DNA of 64,000 nucleotides from JASLMY01 sp965226475. GTDB taxonomy: Bacteria; Pseudomonadota; Alphaproteobacteria; GCA-2731375. The notes below the pieces were generated by a model, which was not told the origin of the DNA, did not search any database, and saw nothing but the letters and a program-made list of their open reading frames with translations. This document shows, piece by piece, positions 57,852 to 64,000 of the stretch. The first letter of the stretch is position 1; the number at the start of each line of letters is the position of its first letter. The DNA lies in assembly GCA_965226475.1 (NCBI GenBank), contig CBDDDJ010000003.1, forward strand, positions 1,364,001 through 1,428,000. Direction: 5' to 3'. Made by a program: the position numbers and the translations under genes.

Positions 57852-58838
57852 TCAGGCGCCCCAGACGTCCTCGAGTACCCGCACCCAGTTCTCGCCCAGT
57901 ATTTTGCGGATGCGCCCTTCGGGCCAGCCGCGGCGTTCGAATGCCGCTGTCAGGTTCGGATACTCGCCCAAATTGCGAAAATGCTCCGGCATCGGCGCGG
58001 TCGTTCCCCTGCCTTCCATGAGCCAGCGCGCGTAGCCCTTGTCCTTGCGCAGCCAGTCGAACCAGTCGGCGGATTGGTTCTGGGTGAAATCCGTGCCGAT
58101 GCCGACATTATCCTCGCCGATCAGGCCGACGACGTAGTCCATCGCATCCACGCAGTCGTCGAGCGTGGTCTCCGCATCCTTGGGCAGGAACGGGGGAAAC
58201 GTCGCGAAGCCCACGAAGCCGCCATGGTCCGCGATGAAACGTAGCTGCTCGTCGGTCTTGTTGCGCGGATGGTCCCTGAGCGCCGCCGGGCAACAATGGG
58301 TATAGGCGACGGGCTTCTTGGAATGGCGGATCGCATCCTCGCTGGTCTTCGGCCCGACGTGCGACAGATCCACCAGGATGCCGAGCCTGTTCATCTCGTC
58401 GATCACTTCGCGACCGAAATCCGAAAGTCCGCCATCGCGGCTCTCAAAACACCCCGAGCCGACGAGGTTCTGCGTATTGTAGGTGAGCTGCATGACACCG
58501 ACGCCGAGGTCCTTGAAGGTGCGAAGGTAACCGAGCTGATCCTCGATACCCGAGGTGTTCTGCCAGCCGAGGATGATGCCGACCTTGCCTTCCCGCTTGG
58601 CCCGGCGGATGTCGTCGCTGGTATGCACCTGCAACAGGATATCGCCGTGCTCGTCGAACCACCGCTTCCATTGGGCGAGGTTGTTCATGGTGTCACGGAA
58701 GCCTTCCCAGATGCAGCACGTGCAGTTCGCCGCCGTCAAGCCACCCCGGTGCATGTCTTCGAATACGGCGCGGCTCCAATTCGAAATGACCAAGCCGTCG
58801 ATCACGATCGATTCCTCGTGCAGGTTCGAGCTGCTCAT
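57852..58838 (-). CDS. M19 (renal/membrane dipeptidase) family protein, variant active site
   Basis: The ATG at 58838 is preceded by GGAGGAAG (328 residues). The TIM-barrel family pattern is clear: LSDFGREVIDEMNRLGILVD, LSHVGPKTSEDAIRHSKKPV, YTHCCPAALRDHPRNKTDEQ and VGIGTDFTQNQ. The usual first zinc motif, DGHxD near the N-terminus, is instead IDGLVISNW, so the His-x-Asp ligands are absent. I have the impression that this is a recurrent subfamily in alphaproteobacteria. The neighbouring TRAP transporter and D-amino-acid-type remnant suggest an amino-acid-derived substrate. Confidence 0.85.
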   Translation of the reverse strand: MSSSNLHEESIVIDGLVISNWSRAVFEDMHRGGLTAANCTCCIWEGFRDTMNNLAQWKRWFDEHGDILLQVHTSDDIRRAKREGKVGIILGWQNTSGIEDQLGYLRTFKDLGVGVMQLTYNTQNLVGSGCFESRDGGLSDFGREVIDEMNRLGILVDLSHVGPKTSEDAIRHSKKPVAYTHCCPAALRDHPRNKTDEQLRFIADHGGFVGFATFPPFLPKDAETTLDDCVDAMDYVVGLIGEDNVGIGTDFTQNQSADWFDWLRKDKGYARWLMEGRGTTAPMPEHFRNLGEYPNLTAAFERRGWPEGRIRKILGENWVRVLEDVWGA

Positions 58839-59037
58839 GAGGCACTTCCTCCGGTTGCGATGATCCGTGTTTTCCAGCGGCCACTCTAGCGCGTTTTCGG
58901 CACGTGACCAGCCGTTCGATGATGGTTGTAGGTGGCGCGGTCGGTGGAGGTTGGCGGGCTCGGACCTGTCGCCGCGTTCGCCGCGTTCGAATTGTCGAGA
59001 ACATTTCGAATTGACCGCTTTTGTTGTGGTTGTTGGG

Positions 59038-59089
59038 CCTGTGGATAAGTGGGGAACCCGCCGTGGCGGGTTGTCCACTGATCCACAGG
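59038..59089. repeat. 52-bp imperfect palindrome inside the ISNCY-type element
   Basis: CCTGTGGAT at 59038 pairs with ATCCACAGG at 59081-59089, with inner arms AGTGG/CCACT and AACCCGCC/GGCGGGTT around a GTG centre. The left arm contains TGTGGATAA, a perfect DnaA box on the complementary strand. It lies between the transposase stop and the left IS end. It may act as a bidirectional terminator or protein-binding site. Confidence 0.6.
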
Positions 59090-59110
59090 CCGGGCGCGCG
59101 TCGAAGCGGT

Positions 59111-60292
59111 TCACGCGGCCGCTCTGCTGTTCTTGGTTTCGTCGAGGACGGTGCCGTCGGCCTGATATCGGGCCAGCCGGCGCGGGCCGTGGAAGACCGC
59201 CAGGGTGCCGCCGGAGTATTCGTGGACCCGCACCGATGCCTTGACGTAATGGCGGCGGTGGCGATCCTCCGGGATCTGCAGCACCAGCCGCTTGTAGCGC
59301 ACCGTGTTGTCGTTGCCGACGATCCGGTCCTCCTGGATGCACAGGATGTCGTCGAGCGATCCGGTGAAGGGGACAAAGGCCGAGCCCTCGGCTTCGGCCG
59401 GCACCGCGAAACGGGCGTTGTGGCGGGGCAGATAAATCTCGCGCAGGAACGCGTTGGCCTCGGCCATCGTGGTGATGGCGGCCAAGCGCAGTTCCTGCGG
59501 CAGGCGATTCTGCAATGTCGCGAACATGCGCTCCGAGCGCCCCCGGGCCTCGGGGGAGTAGGCCGGGATCAGTTCGATGCCCAGCTGGCCCAGGGCTCGG
59601 CCCACCTGGGTCGGGTTGTTCTTGTCCACCTTGCCGCCGGCCTCGGGCGTGTGCCAGTAGTGCGAGGCCCGGTCGGCGTAGAGCGAGCAGAACAGCCCCC
59701 GGACCTCGATCACCTCGCCCAGGGCCCGGAAGCTGCTCATGGTCCCCTCTTCGTCGACGAAGAAGGCCGAGTAGATCTCGCTGGTTGCGTCATCCATGGT
59801 GACGATCAGGTCCCACCACTGCCCGGGAACCCATTGGTGGGTCGAGCCGTCCTGGTGCAGCATCATGGCGGGCAGGGCGCGGCGCGGCCGCTTGCGCCGG
59901 TGCGCGCCTCGCCGCGGTGCCGGACGTTTGCGCCCGTGGGCCTGGAGCGTCAGGCGGACCCAGTTGTAGCTCCGCGTGAAGCCGTGCTCATCGAGCAGCT
60001 TCTCGTGGAAGTGCTTGGCCGTGAAGTCCCAGTAGCGCGTGTCGAACAACTCCAGAACCTCCATCACCGTGTCCACCGGCACCCGGTGCCCCGAGACCTT
60101 GCCCAGCCGGCGGTCATACAGACCCTCCGCGCCTTCCGCCTCAAAGCGACCCCGCCAGCGCCGGAACGTTCGCTCGCTCATCCCCAGGATCGACGCCGCC
60201 TCCGCCTGGCTCAGTCGCCGCCGCTTCGCGCGCTCCAGAATCTCCTCGAACTTCATCTGCCGTAGTCCTTGCAACACCTCGGCCCGCTTCAT
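59111..60292 (-). CDS. ISNCY-type transposase (DDE)
   Basis: The 393-residue protein has an N-terminal HTH (LSQAEAASILGMSERTFRRW) and an rve-like core with acidic residues in MLHQDGSTHQWVPG, FCSLYADRASHYWHT and AYSPEARGRSERMFATLQ. The set HYWHTPEAGGKVDK is diagnostic of the transposase group usually labelled ISNCY. A C-terminal beta domain (YVKASVRVHEYSGGTLAVFH) follows. It appears intact. Confidence 0.9.
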   Translation of the reverse strand: MKRAEVLQGLRQMKFEEILERAKRRRLSQAEAASILGMSERTFRRWRGRFEAEGAEGLYDRRLGKVSGHRVPVDTVMEVLELFDTRYWDFTAKHFHEKLLDEHGFTRSYNWVRLTLQAHGRKRPAPRRGAHRRKRPRRALPAMMLHQDGSTHQWVPGQWWDLIVTMDDATSEIYSAFFVDEEGTMSSFRALGEVIEVRGLFCSLYADRASHYWHTPEAGGKVDKNNPTQVGRALGQLGIELIPAYSPEARGRSERMFATLQNRLPQELRLAAITTMAEANAFLREIYLPRHNARFAVPAEAEGSAFVPFTGSLDDILCIQEDRIVGNDNTVRYKRLVLQIPEDRHRRHYVKASVRVHEYSGGTLAVFHGPRRLARYQADGTVLDETKNSRAAA

Positions 60293-60389
60293 CGCCGCCC
60301 TCCTCGAAGGCGACGTTCTAAACCGGACAGATCACATGGTACCTACGGCGGTCATATCGTGTGTTAGCGACAGTTCGCCGCGTTCGAAT

Positions 60390-60418
60390 TTGTTCCGAGC
60401 AGCCGAAATCGCTATACT
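60390..60418 (+). promoter_or_regulatory. Possible TRAP-operon promoter beside the IS
   Basis: TTGTTC at 60390-60395 and TATACT at 60413-60418 are 17 bases apart. The -35 starts directly after the right target duplication, so the IS insertion left it intact but replaced everything upstream. The leader to dctP would be about 240 nt. Confidence 0.4.
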
Positions 60419-60428
60419 AAAGCTCGAA

Positions 60429-60445
60429 CGCGGGGTTCCCCCGCG
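60429..60445 (+). promoter_or_regulatory. GC-rich hairpin at the start of the TRAP leader
   Basis: CGCGGGG (60429-60435), TTC, CCCCGCG (60439-60445) form a perfect seven-base-pair hairpin a few bases after the predicted transcription start. No T-run follows, so it is not a terminator; mRNA stabilisation or protein binding is possible. Confidence 0.4.
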
Positions 60446-60666
60446 AAGTGTCGGTCGATAATGGCGTTACCGTGCGAGCAAGCATGAGGGGACGCGATGA
60501 CACCGGAGCGGCGGCGAGGACAACCGACGCGGCACGCCGTGGGGCGTGGTGATCTCGCCCCTGGTGTCCAGCTTACATCCGTTGAATCGGGCCCTAGGGC
60601 GCCGGTGGCTGTCGGACCGCCTGGCTGCTCGACCCCGTCGTGACACCAATCGAGGAGGAGGAAACA

Positions 60667-61671
60667 ATGAAGCTTTCGCGTCGACTTTTCATCGCCGCCG
60701 CCGTTGCGGCTACCATGGCGAGCGCACCGGCGACGGCGCAGATCAAGTGGGACCTGGCGCATGTCTTCGGCCCCACGGACCAAGCGGGTGTCGCGGCCGA
60801 ATACTTTGCCAAACTCGTCAAAGAAAAAACCAAGGGGCAAATAGAAGTCACTATCCATCATGCCGGGGCATTGGGATACAAGTGTCTCGATCACCTCGAC
60901 CTGGTGGCGGACGGCGGTTTGGTGATCGCCAGTATCTGCACCTCATTTCACAGCGGCGTGCACCCTATTTTCTCGATCAATACGATGCCGTTCCTGGTGC
61001 AAAAACCTGAAGATGCCAAGCACTTTCACGCATCCGTGCAACGCGTCTACAACGAAGTCTACCGTTCGTTCAATCAGTTCGAACTGTATTCGTCGCCAAA
61101 TCCGCCGAGTGGGCTTTGGGCCAAAAGACCGATTCTATCGGCTGCGGATTTGAAGAACTGGAAGCTTCGGGTTTATGACGTGAATGGTCTCAAAACTTTC
61201 ATACGGGCAGGTGCGGCGGCGATCCAGCTCGCCTGGAGCGACGTTGTGCCGGCACTGAGCACGAGCACCATCGATGGCGTGCTGACGGGCGCCGATGCCG
61301 GCTTTGCATCGGGCTTTCAGGATTACTTGAACCACTTCATCTATGTCAACTTCGCTATTCCCTGGGGCACGACGAACATCAATTTGGACACTTGGAATGC
61401 TCTCTCTCCCGAGCTTCAGAAGGCCGTAAAGGAGGCTGGAGACGAAACTACCGCGATGTCCTGGAAGCGGATGGAGACGATTCTGATCGAGAAAAACAAC
61501 GCGGATATGCGGTCAGCCGGTGTCACCGTCATCGAAGATCCGCCAAAGGCGTTTCTCGATTTTCTGCAAGAGGCGGGAAAGCCCGTGCTGGACGAATTGC
61601 TTGAGAAGCTCGGACCGGATGGACCGGCCATGCTGGATGATTTTTATCGGCGCATAGGCAAGAAGAAGTAG
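60667..61671 (+). CDS. dctP: TRAP transporter substrate-binding protein (DctP family)
   Basis: The ATG at 60667 follows GGAGGAGGAAACA (334 residues). A twin-arginine-like signal peptide is seen (MKLSRRLFIAAAVAATMASA, cut after ATA-Q). The mature protein has the DctP fold: IKWDLAHVFGPTDQAGVAAE, the hinge LKNWKLRVYDVNGLKTFIRA and ADAGFASGFQDYLNH. It captures a small organic acid in the periplasm for DctQM. Sequence does not reveal the ligand; the neighbouring M19 homologue suggests an amino-acid-like compound. The gene order P-Q-M is complete. Confidence 0.92.
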   Translation: MKLSRRLFIAAAVAATMASAPATAQIKWDLAHVFGPTDQAGVAAEYFAKLVKEKTKGQIEVTIHHAGALGYKCLDHLDLVADGGLVIASICTSFHSGVHPIFSINTMPFLVQKPEDAKHFHASVQRVYNEVYRSFNQFELYSSPNPPSGLWAKRPILSAADLKNWKLRVYDVNGLKTFIRAGAAAIQLAWSDVVPALSTSTIDGVLTGADAGFASGFQDYLNHFIYVNFAIPWGTTNINLDTWNALSPELQKAVKEAGDETTAMSWKRMETILIEKNNADMRSAGVTVIEDPPKAFLDFLQEAGKPVLDELLEKLGPDGPAMLDDFYRRIGKKK

Positions 61672-61762
61672 GCTCGACGGACGCCGCTACGTCGCCGCTA
61701 TCGATCGCCGGCGACGTAACGGCGCTGTTGGTTTCTTCCTGCCGCATTATACTATCCGCGAG

Positions 61763-62269
61763 ATGTTTCAGAACGTCGTAGCGGCGATTTCGAGATACTC
61801 CGCCTATGGGGCGATTCTCGTGATGATCGCGATGGTCGTACACATCATGGTGGAAATCATCCTGCGCTCGTTCTTCGCCACGTCCACCCATGTCGCGGAG
61901 GAATTCGTCGGCTATGGCCTGGCCGCCGTGGTCTACCTCTCGCTCGGCCATGCCTTGAACACCGGCGGGCTGATCCGCGTCGATCTGGTGCTCGGTCGAT
62001 TGCCGGCTCGGGTCCGCCGCCATATCGAAATCGCCATCATTCTCGCCAGCTTCGCGGCCATGTTGTTCGTGACCTATTTCGTTGGACGCAGCGTCTTGCG
62101 GCACTACGAACGCGGCACCGTCAGTTGGACGATCGCGGAGGTCCCCTTCTGGATTCCGGAAGGGATCGTTCTCTTGGGCATCGCTCTGTTCCTGCTCCAG
62201 CTCGTCGCCTACCTGCTTCGCATCCTTGCCGGCGGTCCTATCGTCGACGATGACCAGCCGCGTCTATAG
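61763..62269 (+). CDS. dctQ: TRAP transporter small permease (DctQ)
   Basis: The 168-residue protein has four membrane segments (AYGAILVMIAMVVHIMVEII, GYGLAAVVYLSLGHALNTGG, IEIAIILASFAAMLFVTYFV, VLLGIALFLLQLVAYLLRIL). The family features are the first-helix VEIILRSF and the GHAL..GGLIRVDLV loop. It forms the membrane complex with DctM. No strong ribosome site precedes the ATG. The 91 bp after dctP contain no terminator, so it is co-transcribed. Confidence 0.92.
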   Translation: MFQNVVAAISRYSAYGAILVMIAMVVHIMVEIILRSFFATSTHVAEEFVGYGLAAVVYLSLGHALNTGGLIRVDLVLGRLPARVRRHIEIAIILASFAAMLFVTYFVGRSVLRHYERGTVSWTIAEVPFWIPEGIVLLGIALFLLQLVAYLLRILAGGPIVDDDQPRL

Positions 62270-62320
62270 GTCGTCTGCCTCGGCCATGGCCGCGAGGAAA
62301 TACAACGGAGGTTGGCACTG

Positions 62321-63631
62321 ATGGACCCGATTGTCGCCGCTTTCATCGTCATCGCGATGATGTTCGTGTTCCTTGCGACCGGCGCCTGGATCTTCGTCGG
62401 CCTGCTGCTGACTTCGCTGGTCTCGTTGTTTCTCGTCGCCGACTATTCCGTGGCGCGCATCGGCCCGATCGTCATGCCGATGATGGTCAAGACCGTGACC
62501 AGTTGGGAGCTGGCCGCGGTGCCGTTGTTCATTTGGATGGGCGAGATCATCAATCGCTCCAACGTCTCCGAGCGGCTGTTTCGCGGACTGACGCCGTGGG
62601 TCAGCGGCCTCCCCGGGGGCCTCGTGCATACCAACGTCGCCGGTTGCGTCCTGTTCGCCGCGGTCTCCGGCTCCAGCGTCGCGACCACGGCCACGATCGG
62701 CAAAATTACGACCCGGGCGCTGGCCGAGCGCGGCTACGACGTCAATCTGTCGATCGGCTCCGTGGCGGCGGCGGGCTCGATCGGCATCATGATTCCCCCG
62801 TCCATCACCATGATCATCTATGGCATGATCGCAGAGGTCTCGGTGGCCAAGCTGTTCGCGGCCGGGATGTTTCCCGGGCTCCTCCTCGGCGTCTTGTATT
62901 CCGGCTATATCGCGGGCCGCTGCATGTTGCGTCCCGAACTGGCGCCCACGCCGGCGACACGGCCGACCGTGGCGGAGCGCCTGCGGGCACTCGGCGATCT
63001 GCTCCCGGTGCTGTTCCTGATCCTGGTCGTCCTCGGCGGCATCTACACCGGTCTCGCGACGCCCTCCGAGGCCGCCGCGCTCGGGGTGGTGGGGGCGTTG
63101 TGCATCACCGTGTCGACGGGTCAGTTCACCCGGTCGACCTTCGTCGATTCGGCGATGAGCGCGGTCATCGTCACCGCCATGCTGGGGACCGCCTTCGCCG
63201 CGGCGGCGTTGCTCTCGACCACGATGGGCTTCCTGCACGTGCCCCAGACCATCGCCGCGTTCATCGCCGGGCTCGACCTGACACCGGCCATGCTGCTCGT
63301 CGTGCTCGGCGTCTTCTACATCGTGCTCGGCTGCGTTCTGGAGAGCATTTCGCTGATCCTGATGACCATGCCGATCAGCTATCCCCTGATCGTGCAGGCC
63401 GGCTTCGACCCCGTCTGGTTCGGCGTATTCCTCGTTCTCGTTATCGAAATGGGTTTGATCACGCCGCCGATCGGTTTCAATCTGTTCGTATTGCGCAGCA
63501 TCACCGGCCACCCGATCGGCCGCATCGCGTGGGCGGCGTTTCCGTTCTTCCTGCTCATGGTCGCCGCCGCCGTAATCCTCGCCGTCTTTCCCGCCATCGT
63601 TCTCTGGCTTCCGAAGGCGCTGTTCGGCTGA
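62321..63631 (+). CDS. dctM: TRAP transporter large permease (DctM)
   Basis: The ATG at 62321 has GGAGG nine bases upstream (436 residues). The 12-segment DctM pattern is visible: PLFIWMGEIINRSNVSERLF, GSSVATTATIGKITTRALAE, AAAGSIGIMIPPSITMIIYG and the C-terminal MGLITPPIGFNLFVLRSITG. It uses the sodium or proton gradient to drive solute uptake with DctPQ. It is the last gene of the operon. Confidence 0.95.
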   Translation: MDPIVAAFIVIAMMFVFLATGAWIFVGLLLTSLVSLFLVADYSVARIGPIVMPMMVKTVTSWELAAVPLFIWMGEIINRSNVSERLFRGLTPWVSGLPGGLVHTNVAGCVLFAAVSGSSVATTATIGKITTRALAERGYDVNLSIGSVAAAGSIGIMIPPSITMIIYGMIAEVSVAKLFAAGMFPGLLLGVLYSGYIAGRCMLRPELAPTPATRPTVAERLRALGDLLPVLFLILVVLGGIYTGLATPSEAAALGVVGALCITVSTGQFTRSTFVDSAMSAVIVTAMLGTAFAAAALLSTTMGFLHVPQTIAAFIAGLDLTPAMLLVVLGVFYIVLGCVLESISLILMTMPISYPLIVQAGFDPVWFGVFLVLVIEMGLITPPIGFNLFVLRSITGHPIGRIAWAAFPFFLLMVAAAVILAVFPAIVLWLPKALFG

Positions 63632-64000
63632 TGGCGGATATGTCGGGAATCGTCGCTCCCGCAAACCTCGTCGGCCGCGGGAGTCCCGGCGCCTTCGATC
63701 GAGGCTGGATGGTCGATCCTTGCCTATCCGGTTATCACCCACACCCACTATATGTAGTGTGCACCCATTTTCCTGAGTAAAGCTCGGTGCAGGTCGAAGC
63801 GGAGATATCTCCGGCGATGCCGAGCAGGGACTCGGACGGCATTGTAGCGGCTTTTAGGCGACACTTTAGCGTGGTGGAAATCCTAATCATTGAGTCGGAT
63901 TTGGCAAAACGCCACGTTGCATAAAGGACCGTCACTTCATTGAAATTTATCTGAAATCGGAGGTGAACGACACCGATGGAATATTCCAGGAAATCAGAGC
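63632..64000. other. Right edge, no complete gene recognised
   Basis: No convincing gene lies after dctM. A small inverted repeat CACTATATGTAGTG is at about 63747. The region from 63780 is less GC-rich than its neighbours. A possible new gene may start at GTG 63963 or at ATG 63976 (with GGAGG at 63959-63963 upstream), but only a dozen codons are visible. Confidence 0.35.

Larger units (their letters stand above)
58993..60372 (-). mobile_element. ISNCY/IS1202-type element (1380 bp) with 17-bp target duplication
   Basis: Terminal repeats read TGTCGAGAACATTTCG on the left and TGTCGCTAACACACG on the right (inward), both continuing to TGACCGC. The 17-bp sequence GTTCGCCGCGTTCGAAT is perfectly duplicated at 58976-58992 and 60373-60389. 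Duplications this long are characteristic of the IS1202/ISNCY-like group. It sits between the divergent M19 and TRAP-transporter genes. Confidence 0.88.

Noticed and set aside
59038..59089. DnaA box as evidence of a replication origin
   Set aside because: A single good box inside an IS, with no dnaA/dnaN/parAB neighbourhood or box cluster.

Overview
The window is GC-rich alphaproteobacterial DNA. The 16S gene and the rrn order (16S, tRNA-Ile-GAT, tRNA-Ala-TGC, 23S, 5S, tRNA-fMet) fit a Rhodospirillales-like lineage; genus cannot be read from the sequence alone. CarD, an RpoH-type sigma factor, TRAP transport, CaiB/BaiF CoA-transferases and a hydantoinase operon are all at home there. The dominant character is heavy insertion-sequence load: seven complete or nearly complete elements whose ends I could place (IS256 x2, IS1595-type x3, IS21, an IS1202/ISNCY-type element), an IS3 element running off the left edge, a decayed IS5, an rve-type transposase, and remnants of IS630, IS1380, IS91 and IS21.

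Region by region. 1-9.5 kb: the 3' part of one large gene (Calx-beta-like repeats, C13/caspase-like peptidase domain, thrombospondin-type-3 calcium repeats) cut by IS3, IS256, IS1595 and IS21; deleting the elements plus one target duplication rejoins the pieces, in frame at two of three junctions. 9.5-10.4 kb: ArsR regulator with an AHSA1/SRPBCC protein, apparently a leaderless operon. 10.5-19.3 kb: a ureidoglycine/serine-type aminotransferase gene bracketed by a direct repeat of GntR coding sequence, facing a five-gene minus-strand operon (TauD-type dioxygenase, HyuA, HyuB, acyl-CoA dehydrogenase, GntR regulator) that looks like a catabolic unit for a cyclic amide or related N-compound. 19.4-32 kb: an RDD membrane protein, a c-di-GMP GGDEF-EAL protein, a Rieske ferredoxin, a CoA-transferase, a HAD hydrolase, RecQ, a GST, CarD and a degenerate phosphatase-like protein, between two inverted copies of one 1233-bp IS. 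32-41 kb: rpoH-type sigma factor, prephenate dehydratase, CoA-transferase, GST, cysteine/cystathionine synthase, a metallo-beta-lactamase-fold protein and a LysR regulator. 41-45 kb: second IS256, IS remnants and an M23 murein peptidase. 45-51 kb: rrn operon with promoter and terminator.

51-57.2 kb, immediately after tRNA-fMet, is a relic of integrated plasmid or conjugative-element DNA: a DUF2493 protein, a 5'-truncated Toprim primase-like gene, and a patchwork of serine recombinase, tyrosine recombinase, IS91 and IS21 pieces. 57.2-63.6 kb: the 3' remnant of a D-threonine-aldolase-like gene, an unusual M19 dipeptidase homologue and a divergent TRAP transporter (DctPQM), with an ISNCY-type element carrying a 17-bp target duplication inserted between the last two.

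Most host genes are intact; the decay is concentrated in the surface-protein gene and the post-rrn island. I saw no CRISPR array, phage structural genes or classical defence cassette.
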